64,000 bases of DNA from Halovibrio variabilis (GTDB lineage: Bacteria; Pseudomonadota; Gammaproteobacteria; Pseudomonadales; Halomonadaceae): NCBI RefSeq assembly GCF_007991175.1, contig NZ_BJXV01000019.1, positions 31,540 through 95,539 of the forward strand, read 5' to 3'. The notes below the pieces were generated by a model. It saw only the letters and a list, made by a program, of their open reading frames with translations. It was not told the origin of the DNA and searched no databases. Made by a program: the position numbers and the translations under genes. Below are positions 58,334 through 64,000 of the stretch, piece after piece. The first letter of the stretch is position 1, and every line of letters starts with the position of its first letter.

Positions 58334-58362
58334 GTTTAGATTCCAAAATGGAATAGCTAAAC
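58334..58362. promoter_or_regulatory. Palindromic operator candidate between leuC and the LysR gene
   Basis: Nested arms GTTTAG (58334-58339) with CTAAAC (58357-58362) and ATTCCA (58340-58345) with TGGAAT (58349-58354) form a 29-bp interrupted palindrome. It lies 24 bases upstream of the LysR start and is a plausible LysR binding site controlling both genes. Confidence 0.6.
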
Positions 58363-58386
58363 AAGAGTAGCCACCCGGGAATACCT

Positions 58387-59295
58387 ATGGATACGCAAAG
58401 TCTACAAGCCTTTTTGGCCGTGGCCGATACGCAAAGTTTCTCCCGCGCGGCAGAACAGCTCCACCTTACCCAACCTGCCGTTAGCAAACGCATTGCTACC
58501 CTGGAATCGCAGGTAAGCACGCGGCTGTTTGACCGTATTGGTCGGCGTATTGCGCTAACAGAAGCCGGTAGCGTGCTGTTACCTCAAGCGCGGCGTATTC
58601 TGTTCGCCGTTGAGGACAGCCGCCGGGCGCTAGCCAACCTTTCCGGCCAAGTGGGCGGCAAGCTTACCTTGGCCACCAGCCACCATATTGGCCTTCACCG
58701 TTTACCACCTTTATTAAAACAGTACACACAGCGTCACCCAGAGGTAGCGCTCGACCTGCACTTCCTGGATTCCGAGCAGGCTTACCAGGGGGTACTGGAT
58801 GGCACGTTGGAAATGGCCGTGGTGACACTAGCCCCTCACCCGCATGAACAATTACAGGTGGTCGAGCTATGGCGTGACAGGCTCTGTTTTGTATGTTCAG
58901 CCGACCACCGCCTGGCTACCCAGGCCGACCAAAGCACGCTGACACTGGCCGACCTGTGCCAATACAACTGCGTGATGCCGGGGGCAAAAACCTTCACAGG
59001 GTCGCTTATCGCGCAGCGTTTTAGCGAAGTTGGCCTGCAGCTACCGGTTAGCATGGCGACCAACTATTTAGAAACGCTAAAAATGATGTGCAGCGTGGGG
59101 TTAGGCTGGAGCCTGCTGCCGGAAAAAATGATCGACAGCGAACTGGTAGAGCTGGAAGTAGACACCCCGCCTATTTACCGACCGCTGGGGTATTTGGTGC
59201 ATACCAATCGAACGCTTTCTAATGCGGCGCACAGGATGATTGAGGAGTTAGAAAATTCGCGGGATAAGAGCCCCCAGGCCTCTAAGCGCGCGTAA
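58387..59295 (+). CDS. LysR-family transcriptional regulator divergent from leuC
   Basis: The N-terminal helix-turn-helix is SLQAFLAVADTQSFSRAAEQLHLTQPAVSKRIATLESQVSTRLFDRIG. The rest of the 302-residue protein is a periplasmic-binding-like effector domain (GGKLTLATSHHIGLHRLPPLLKQY onwards). A LysR gene at the same place next to leuC occurs in Pseudomonas. It probably controls leuCDB in response to a pathway intermediate; this is inferred from position. Confidence 0.9.
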   Translation: MDTQSLQAFLAVADTQSFSRAAEQLHLTQPAVSKRIATLESQVSTRLFDRIGRRIALTEAGSVLLPQARRILFAVEDSRRALANLSGQVGGKLTLATSHHIGLHRLPPLLKQYTQRHPEVALDLHFLDSEQAYQGVLDGTLEMAVVTLAPHPHEQLQVVELWRDRLCFVCSADHRLATQADQSTLTLADLCQYNCVMPGAKTFTGSLIAQRFSEVGLQLPVSMATNYLETLKMMCSVGLGWSLLPEKMIDSELVELEVDTPPIYRPLGYLVHTNRTLSNAAHRMIEELENSRDKSPQASKRA

Positions 59296-59324
59296 AACTC
59301 GCCTGGTTCGTCACCACACACTAC

Positions 59325-59430
59325 GATGGGTTTTCGTAGCGCGTGGTAAGCGAAGCGCACCCGCGAAAGCAACGCGTAGCGGTGCCGAGGTTTGACTGAG
59401 GTACCACCGGGCGTCGTTCCGCCGCCTCCC
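59325..59430. repeat. Intergenic repeat, copy 1
   Basis: About 105 bp that match 59506-59610 at most positions: GATGGGTTTT, GTAGCGCGTGGTAAGCGAAG, GCGCACCCGCG, GCGGTGCC and CACCGGGCGTCGTTCCG are shared. It begins 30 bp after the LysR stop and contains GC-rich self-complementary segments, as in REP-like elements. Confidence 0.85.
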
Positions 59431-59468
59431 GCGGGTGCCTCAAAACGCTCGCTGAACTCGCATTCTCG

Positions 59469-59482
59469 TTACCACGCGCTAC
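59469..59482. repeat. Inverted copy of the repeat core
   Basis: TTACCACGCGCTAC is the exact reverse complement of GTAGCGCGTGGTAA found at 59336-59349 and 59516-59529, so hairpins can form with either flanking copy. Confidence 0.85.
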
Positions 59483-59505
59483 AAGTGTGCGCACGCAGCT
59501 GGATC

Positions 59506-59610
59506 GATGGGTTTTGTAGCGCGTGGTAAGCGAAGCGCACCCGCGGAAGCAGCGCGCAGCGGTGCCCGGGGTTGTCTGAGGCACCACCGGGCGTCGTTCC
59601 GCAGCCTCCT
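59506..59610. repeat. Intergenic repeat, copy 2
   Basis: Direct copy of 59325-59430 at a 180-bp offset, differing by scattered substitutions. It ends just before the GFA-family remnant. Confidence 0.85.
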
Positions 59611-59621
59611 GAACTGACCCC

Positions 59622-59836
59622 CTATTCACCAAACCAAGCAAACACTTCTTCGCCGGTCACCTGCTTGGTTTTTTCTGCTAATGACTTGGTTTTTTCTGCT
59701 AATGAATAGTAGCGGGGCTTTTGTTCAATAAATATTTGCGCGGTTATTTTCCCATCATCCGCGCCATCAAGAAGCCCAACGGGAAACGCGTAGTAATGCC
59801 CACCCTGCTTTAAGCGATAGAAGAAGTGGGTAGCAG
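59622..59836 (-). pseudogene. Truncated GFA-family (glutathione-dependent formaldehyde-activating-like) protein, C-terminal remnant
   Basis: Reading the minus strand from 59836 gives about 71 codons ending at TAG 59622-59624: THFFYRLKQGGHYYAFPVGLLDG, then AQIFIEQKPRYYSL and TGEEVFAWFGE, which fit the end of a GFA (Mss4-like) domain. The zinc-binding Cys-rich N-terminal half is missing: the frame runs directly into the end of the macrodomain gene. A perfect 21-bp tandem duplication (59664-59684 and 59685-59705) repeats SLAEKTK. The family call is by eye. Confidence 0.6.
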
Positions 59837-60382
59837 CTAGCCTGCAGGGTCAATGGTAAAGCGTTGAGCCAGTGCTTCGTAAAGGGTCTGCCGAGCTGCC
59901 TCGTCGAACAGCACAAAGCGGATCAGGCGCACTTTCTTCAAACTTGGCAGTATGGATTCGAGGGTAGCCGCGCATACTCGAGCGGCTTCTTCCGCCGGGT
60001 AACCAAAGGCGCCCGTAGAGAGTGCCGGGAAAGCCAGCCGCTCAATACCGTGCTCGTCGGCCAGTTTCAGTGCATTGCGATAACAATCCGCCAGCAGTTG
60101 ATCCTCCGGCTTGTCGATGCCGTACACCGGGCCCAGGCAGTGAATCACCCAGCGGTTGGGCAGGTTATGACCCCCGGTGAGTACCGCCTGCCCTGGATTG
60201 ATGGGCGCCATTGGCTGACCCTCTTCAGCCAGGCCGGGCCCAGCAGCGCGATGAAGCGCCCCAGCGACACCGCCGCCGGTTCTCAACTGCGCATTGGCGG
60301 CATTAACGACGGCATCTACATCGGACTGCTGGGCGATATCCCCCACCACGCATTGCACACTGATGTTACTGTGGTTGCTCAT
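59837..60382 (-). CDS. Macrodomain protein, O-acetyl-ADP-ribose deacetylase type
   Basis: A 181-residue single macrodomain close to E. coli YmdB: VVGDIAQQSDVDAVVNAANAQLRTGGGVAGALHRAAGPGL, GQAVLTGGHNLPNRWVIHCLGPVYG, and ALSTGAFGYPAEEAARV. It would remove ADP-ribose or acetyl groups from O-acetyl-ADP-ribose or modified proteins. GGAGGAG lies before the ATG. It may also serve as an anti-ADP-ribosylation factor in accessory DNA. Confidence 0.92.
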   Translation of the reverse strand: MSNHSNISVQCVVGDIAQQSDVDAVVNAANAQLRTGGGVAGALHRAAGPGLAEEGQPMAPINPGQAVLTGGHNLPNRWVIHCLGPVYGIDKPEDQLLADCYRNALKLADEHGIERLAFPALSTGAFGYPAEEAARVCAATLESILPSLKKVRLIRFVLFDEAARQTLYEALAQRFTIDPAG

Positions 60383-60711
60383 AAGCTCCTCCGTCTGTTA
60401 CTACACATTGCGAAGTGCCCGCTGATAAAGAGGCTTCTTAACTGCGGTAAATGCTGAAAGTGTAGACTGTACAGAGCGTTGCTGCTCATGCTGCGGCCTC
60501 AATAATCGCGCCTGCTTCGCGCATTTCATCCATTACGGTGCCAGTCTGATTCGGGTGGTTTTCAAATACCGAAACCAAGGCGATCACACTCCGATTCCTG
60601 GAAGCCCTACTTGATCGGATCAAAATCAAACCTAACAAGCGGGTAGTCAATCATCCGGGCTCCGACGCTGAAGGCGCGAACTGCAGGCAGGAGACTGTTA
60701 TGTGCCTCTCT
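60383..60711. other. Intergenic region between macrodomain gene and vapC, with a small open-frame remnant
   Basis: No complete gene is seen. On the minus strand 60486-60587 reads as a 33-codon frame from GTG (ends MREAGAIIEAAA), probably the tail of a lost gene. ACCTAAC near 60632 and GTTATGT near 60697 face each other like attC ends, but the inner arms do not pair well. Confidence 0.4.
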
Positions 60712-61083
60712 CTACTTGGCAATGTATCTGACACTCTCCAATCCATCGAAATCATTGTCCTGGGTCCAAAGCACAGCCGCGTACTTTTGCGCCGTTGCAA
60801 AGATAATACTGTCAGCCAACGGCAGTTTATGAAGCACACCAAATTTTGCGGCATCCATTGCAAGCTCTGAATCCAAGGGAACAACCTTACCTTGCTTCAT
60901 ATGAGCAGTGACAATCAATGCAGCCTCCTCACCACGTTGGCGCAGTACGTTTTTGAAAACCTCTGTGATCGTGATGCTTGGAACAAGCAATTCGGGCAAC
61001 TTTTCGATAGGCACAGAGAACGCTGCCGCGTTGCCGTCACCGGCGAAGTACGACAGCCAAGCCGATGAATCAACGACATTCAT
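60712..61083 (-). CDS. vapC: PIN-domain ribonuclease toxin, VapC-like
   Basis: A 123-residue PIN domain: VVDSSAWLSYF (first acidic residue), ITITEVFKNVLRQRG, LPLADSIIFATAQKYAAVLWTQDNDF carries the remaining acidic residues. VapC toxins cleave tRNA or rRNA. Its ATG overlaps the stop of the upstream antitoxin gene by 4 bp (ATGA), the hallmark of a toxin-antitoxin operon. Confidence 0.88.
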   Translation of the reverse strand: MNVVDSSAWLSYFAGDGNAAAFSVPIEKLPELLVPSITITEVFKNVLRQRGEEAALIVTAHMKQGKVVPLDSELAMDAAKFGVLHKLPLADSIIFATAQKYAAVLWTQDNDFDGLESVRYIAK

Positions 61084-61286
61084 ATCCGGTCTTCTTCCTT
61101 AACAACCGTAGTATCAATGCCCTTCAGAAACCCTTTCATTTCGTTCATGGGTTTCAGAGGAATTATCTCGATCCTGCCTTGATAGGACATGATCTGGACT
61201 TTCTGCCCAGACACAATGCCCATAGATTCACGAATTTCTTTAGGAATTACAATCTGATACTTCGGGGAAACAGTCACTGCGACCAT
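61080..61286 (-). CDS. vapB: AbrB/SpoVT-fold antitoxin, VapB-like
   Basis: A 68-residue protein: VTVSPKYQIVIPKEIRESMGIVSGQKVQIM is a complete AbrB-like DNA-binding swapped hairpin, and the tail (about residues 45-68) would bind the toxin. AGGTGG lies 6 bases before the ATG. It is expected to repress its own operon. Confidence 0.87.
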   Translation of the reverse strand: MVAVTVSPKYQIVIPKEIRESMGIVSGQKVQIMSYQGRIEIIPLKPMNEMKGFLKGIDTTVVKEEDRI

Positions 61287-61296
61287 GATGCCACCT

Positions 61297-61347
61297 ATCG
61301 ATAAGAATTTGGTATTACGATAGCCTTATCGATCGGTACGATCAAGG
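61297..61347 (-). promoter_or_regulatory. Promoter and operator candidate of vapBC
   Basis: On the minus strand TTGATC, a 17-base spacer and TATCGT. ATCGATAAG (61297-61305) and CTTATCGAT (61325-61333) are inverted copies that flank the start region, as expected for an AbrB-type autorepressor. Confidence 0.5.
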
Positions 61348-61351
61348 CACA

Positions 61352-61435
61352 TCACATGACATTGACCGTCACTCCCTTATATTCGCATCGTTTCAGTGCC
61401 TGCTTTGCTTCATCGGGTATCTCTGGGTCTAGCAT
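61352..61435 (-). CDS. Possible 27-residue small ORF upstream of vapB
   Basis: ATG 61435 to TGA 61352-61354 encodes MLDPEIPDEAKQALKRCEYK and seven more residues. GAGGAG lies about 11 bases upstream. It could be a real small protein, or the tail of a lost gene. No family was recognised. Confidence 0.3.
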   Translation of the reverse strand: MLDPEIPDEAKQALKRCEYKGVTVNVM

Positions 61436-61554
61436 ATTGTCGGAAGCTCCTCTTGCCACCCTCGAACTGCCGAGTATGCTCAACACAACTATTAAGATTA
61501 TAATCACGGGCTAAGCCAAACCCAATCGACTATCGAACGCCAAGCCCCGGGCCT

Positions 61555-62505
61555 ATGACTGTGAACACCCTCCATCGAAGTGAAAAAAGCCGAGCCAAGC
61601 CTGTTCGCAAGGGCCTGCACCCAAAGAACCTGCACAACCAAGGCTATGACTTCCCTGCTCTGGTAAAGAGCCACCCAGCATTAGCCACCTATGTGCAGCC
61701 AAACGCTTATGGCCAACTTTCCGTCGATTTCGCAGACCCACTGGCAGTAAAGACGCTCAACGCCGCGTTATTAAACCGATACTACAACATTGTCGATTGG
61801 GATATTCCAGAGGGCGCGCTTTGCCCTCCCATCCCAGGCAGAGCCGACTATATCCATTACATGGCGGATTTAATTGGATTTGGGCTTGGGCGTGAACAGC
61901 CCAGCATCAAGCTGCTCGATATCGGGACGGGCGCAAATGGCATCTACCCGCTACTGGCTTGCCAAATCTACGGCTGGCAGTGTGTCGGTAGTGACATTAA
62001 CCCTCAGTCGCTTGAGAACGTCGCCACGGTTATCACCCACAACCCCACGCTCAAAGATCGCTTCACGCTGCGCACGCAACACGATAAAAACCACATTTTT
62101 GAAGGGATCATTCAACCTGGGGAGTTCTTTGACGTCAGCGTATGCAACCCGCCCTTCCATGCCTCGCTCGATGAAGCCCTTAAAGGTAGCCAGCTTAAAC
62201 TCAATAACCTTGCGCGTAGTCGCGGTGAACAAAAAGCCAAAACCCAATCGCCTACGCTGAATTTTGGTGGGCTGGGGGCCGAGCTTTGGTGTAAGGGGGG
62301 CGAACAGCTGTTTCTTAAAAATCTAATAAGAGAAAGCCAAGCGTATTCAACTCAATGCCGCTGGTTTAGTAGCCTGGTTTCAAAAGCCGACAATATTAAG
62401 CCTGCCAAGAAGCTGATTCGTAAGCTCGGTGCCGTTGATAGTCGGGAAATCGAGATGAATCAGGGAAATAAGATCACAAGGATATTGGCCTGGACATTCA
62501 TGTGA
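61555..62505 (+). CDS. rlmF: 23S rRNA (adenine(1618)-N6)-methyltransferase
   Basis: SAM-dependent enzyme methylating A1618 of 23S rRNA. KGLHPKNLHNQGYDFPALV opens the protein, DIGTGANGIYPLL is the SAM motif, VCNPPFHAS is the catalytic NPPF motif, and RKLGAVDSREIEMNQGNKITRILAWTF ends it. The 316 residues are normal. No strong ribosome-binding site precedes the ATG at 61555. A core gene inside an otherwise accessory region. Confidence 0.94.
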   Translation: MTVNTLHRSEKSRAKPVRKGLHPKNLHNQGYDFPALVKSHPALATYVQPNAYGQLSVDFADPLAVKTLNAALLNRYYNIVDWDIPEGALCPPIPGRADYIHYMADLIGFGLGREQPSIKLLDIGTGANGIYPLLACQIYGWQCVGSDINPQSLENVATVITHNPTLKDRFTLRTQHDKNHIFEGIIQPGEFFDVSVCNPPFHASLDEALKGSQLKLNNLARSRGEQKAKTQSPTLNFGGLGAELWCKGGEQLFLKNLIRESQAYSTQCRWFSSLVSKADNIKPAKKLIRKLGAVDSREIEMNQGNKITRILAWTFM

Positions 62506-62567
62506 GCTGCTCCCGAGGCGGCGCATGATTATACGAAGCCCTGCCACGACATTATCCCGCTATAAGC

Positions 62568-62717
62568 ACATCGCCTGGGATGGAAAACCGTCAGGTCTAT
62601 CTTGTGCTTGATCAGGATGTGCACAGCGTGTTCAAAGGTGCCTGGCTGGAGCTGATCTTGGTAGTTGATCACCACCTTGGCGTTCTGATAATAGTTATAA
62701 GTCTTGAAGCGGGGCAT
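62568..62717 (-). pseudogene. Transposase fragment (N-terminal part only)
   Basis: From ATG 62717 the minus strand reads MPRFKTYNYYQNAKVV and continues with INYQDQLQPGTFEHAV and LTVF, resembling the N-terminal domain of DDE transposases of the DUF772 kind. After about 50 residues the likeness stops and a stop follows near 62529. The catalytic domain is absent, so it is inactive. The family is named by eye and the exact IS group is not certain. Confidence 0.65.
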
Positions 62718-62783
62718 GCTGACCACTCCTCGTCTGTTTTCTCGACCCTACCAAAACTTAGGCGTTAGTGTTTTTTTCTACAG

Positions 62784-62909
62784 GCTCAACGCCTTCTTAA
62801 GTGGTGAACAATACTACCACGATACTCAACTATTGCATCGTAAGCATAAAAGCCAAATCGAACCAAAACTACCAAGCGTTGTGAATCCGTCTTAAAGCGT
62901 TTGTTATGG
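62784..62909 (-). repeat. attC-like recombination site after the GNAT gene (126 bp)
   Basis: On the minus strand the outer ends are CCATAAC and GTTGAGC; the latter fits GTTRRRY. Inner arms AACAAACGCTTTAAGACGG and CCACTTAAGAAGGCGTT pair around an extra unpaired base, with a long imperfect middle. The layout and the TAACAAACGC opening closely resemble the long attC sites of Vibrio superintegrons. It begins 6 bases after the GNAT stop, normal for a gene cassette. Confidence 0.75.
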
Positions 62910-62914
62910 TGCAG

Positions 62915-63394
62915 CTACCGTATACCAATGTTCTTGGACATATTGAAACCAGTAATGACAAACCCGACTTCTTGGTATAAATTGAGCGCGCGCTCATTTT
63001 GATACGCTACTCTTAGCTTTATTTGATTAACACCAACTGCTTGTAGCTGTTTTTCCAAAGCAGAGATAGCTTGAGTACCATACCCAAAACCACGGCATTC
63101 ATTGGACACAAAGAAATCATAGATAAAGGTCGACTTATCTGTAACATTAATTGAATGCCACAAATAACCAATACGCTTTAGCTGTCCATCAACCTCAGTA
63201 TCAATGCATAACAATGAATGCTCATTTCCCTGTAAACCATTAGGAAAGCAACGATTTAGCTCCTTTTTAGCCTGTTCAGCTGCCACCTCTATGGAGCATC
63301 CATAATTCAGGGCTATTTCACGACTGTAATCGTCGATAAAGTACTGACAGTAATCAGGATATTCTTCTTGCCGCATTTCCCTAAGTACAACCAT
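62915..63394 (-). CDS. GNAT family N-acetyltransferase in a gene cassette
   Basis: A 159-residue acetyltransferase. FVSNECRGFGYGTQAISALEKQL has the acetyl-CoA loop RGFGYG; NERALNLYQEVGFVITGF is the usual end. The substrate is unknown. The ATG at 63394 has AGGAAGAG before it; the open frame continues to 63430 into the preceding attC-like site. It is visibly more A+T-rich than the core genes, a sign of transfer. It is flanked by attC-like sites on both sides. Confidence 0.85.
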   Translation of the reverse strand: MVVLREMRQEEYPDYCQYFIDDYSREIALNYGCSIEVAAEQAKKELNRCFPNGLQGNEHSLLCIDTEVDGQLKRIGYLWHSINVTDKSTFIYDFFVSNECRGFGYGTQAISALEKQLQAVGVNQIKLRVAYQNERALNLYQEVGFVITGFNMSKNIGIR

Positions 63395-63405
63395 ATCTCT
63401 TCCTT

Positions 63406-63893
63406 TCAATGCGATGAAATCCATCCGCAAAATAACGTGAAGGCAACCGGCGCCGGAGCGCCTGCGGAGGGAACCAAAAGCGGCACGCTTTTGGCGTCTG
63501 GTTGACCGCCTGGTGATGAGTTCTCTGATAGCTCAACGTCTTCACCGAAAATGATTCGATGACCCTCTGGTGTTGCTACACCAAACTCACGTAGGCCCCA
63601 TGGCTTATCAGATATCGCCTGGAAAATTTCGGCGCCGCGCTTCCGATAATCACGATAAATCTCGTCTATGCTCTCACAGTTTACATAAGCGAAGTACGAA
63701 TGTTCGTGCGTACCACGGGCCGGAACTTCGTCCGGACAGTGCCCCAACATGACGTGAAAATACCAAGGCTCAGGAACGATCAGCCTTCCACACGGAACCG
63801 AACGGAAAACCCAAGTTTGTCGAGAAAGTAGCTTTCGTTTTTCTCAAGATCCTGGACCGCCAAAACATGCTGGGTGGCTTTTACTTCAAACAC
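63406..63893 (-). pseudogene. Glyoxalase/bleomycin-resistance (VOC) family gene with a frameshift
   Basis: The first part begins at GTG 63893 (AAGGGGG upstream) and reads VLAVQDLEKNESYFLDKLGFSV and on to a TGA at 63780-63782. In another frame the domain continues WYFHVMLGHCPDE, SYFAYVNCESIDEIYRDYRKRGAE and ends GVATPEGHRIIFGED. Together they make one VOC domain of about 125 residues broken by a single-base shift near 63750-63785. The frame then runs through the attC-like site. A sequencing error is the alternative. Confidence 0.7.
63430..63510 (-). repeat. attC-like site between the glyoxalase and GNAT genes
   Basis: On the minus strand AACC, CGCC and AGCG on one side pair in order with CGCT, GGCG and GGTT on the other. 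Outer ends are GGTCAAC and GTTATTT. A CCAAAAGCG/CGCTTTTGG hairpin fills the centre. Length about 80 bp. Confidence 0.6.
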
Positions 63894-63921
63894 AAATGAC
63901 CCCCTTCACACGAGTGGATAC

Positions 63922-63984
63922 TCATAACGCACGCCTGCAGCAGGGGAGCGACGCAAGGAGCTTCCTTGCCTGCACTTGTTAGGC
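63922..63984 (-). repeat. attC-like site at the right edge (63 bp)
   Basis: On the minus strand it begins GCCTAACAAG and ends GCGTTATGAG, with imperfectly matching inner arms (GCAGGCAAGG and GCAGCAGGGG on the two folded strands). Just before it TAATAG could end the preceding cassette's gene. The form is that of short integron attC sites. Confidence 0.65.
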
Positions 63985-64000
63985 AGCCTATTACCCGGTA

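Noticed and set aside
60632..60705. attC-like site downstream of vapC
   Set aside because: Outer ends (ACCTAAC, GTTATGT) look right and lie near the vapC stop, but the inner arms do not pair and no site lies on the other side of vapBC.
62761..62795. Extra attC end from GGCGTTAG and CAACGCC
   Set aside because: It is a short hairpin that shares an end with the clear 126-bp site; more likely the remains of an IS end.

Overview
The window looks like chromosomal DNA from a moderately halophilic gammaproteobacterium, most likely a Halomonas-type (Halomonadaceae) organism. This is inferred from the GC-rich code, many acidic proteins, a phasin (polyhydroxyalkanoate storage), and gene orders shared with Pseudomonas and its relatives: psrA-lexA-nagZ; purM-purN opposite perM-hda; and leuCDB-asd-fimV-truA-trpF...accD-folC-dedD-cvpA-purF-metZ. 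Almost all of the first 59 kb is ordinary core metabolism. The last 5 kb is accessory DNA.

Layout. 1-5.8 kb: end of a glycerophosphodiester phosphodiesterase, gamma-glutamyltransferase, and ppsA divergent from its regulator ppsR. 5.8-9.7 kb: hpt, nagZ, a signal-less YkuD enzyme and psrA as one leftward unit, with lexA divergent. 9.7-13.1 kb: a CbiM-like membrane protein, purU and an RNase J-type hydrolase. 13.1-15.1 kb: molybdenum cofactor genes moaE, a moaC-moaD fusion, and mobB. 15.1-20.3 kb: a nucleobase salvage block (uraA, upp, ung, gpt, apt, AzgA-like permease). 20.4-25.1 kb: riboflavin synthase, the methionine importer metNIQ behind a terminator-containing leader, free-methionine sulfoxide reductase, and two identical tRNA-Val(GAC) genes. 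25.2-32.5 kb: an EEP-family protein, fumC, a phasin, hda with a PerM-like protein, and purM-purN. 32.5-41.1 kb: dcd, apbC, a coiled-coil membrane protein, cobA, phhB with an aromatic aminotransferase, a MATE pump, YceI and cytochrome b561. 41.2-59.3 kb: the long leftward biosynthetic run metZ, purF, cvpA, dedD, folC, accD, trpA, trpB, trpF, truA, fimV, asd, leuB, leuD, leuC, with a divergent LysR gene.

59.3-64 kb is different. It has GC-rich intergenic repeats, a truncated GFA-family remnant, a macrodomain gene, a vapBC-type toxin-antitoxin pair, rlmF, a transposase fragment, and then what appears to be part of an integron gene-cassette array read leftwards. In that array a GNAT acetyltransferase and a frameshifted glyoxalase are each followed by an attC-like site, and a third attC-like site sits at the right edge. 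The integrase, if present, would lie outside the window.

The most notable observations are the attC-like sites, the MoaC-MoaD fusion, the structured leader before metNIQ, a 9-copy 8-bp microsatellite between purN and dcd, a degenerate 14-bp repeat array inside the molybdenum cofactor cluster, and the probable cytoplasmic YkuD peptidoglycan-recycling enzyme beside nagZ. Functions are assigned from recognisable family motifs read by eye; no database search was run.
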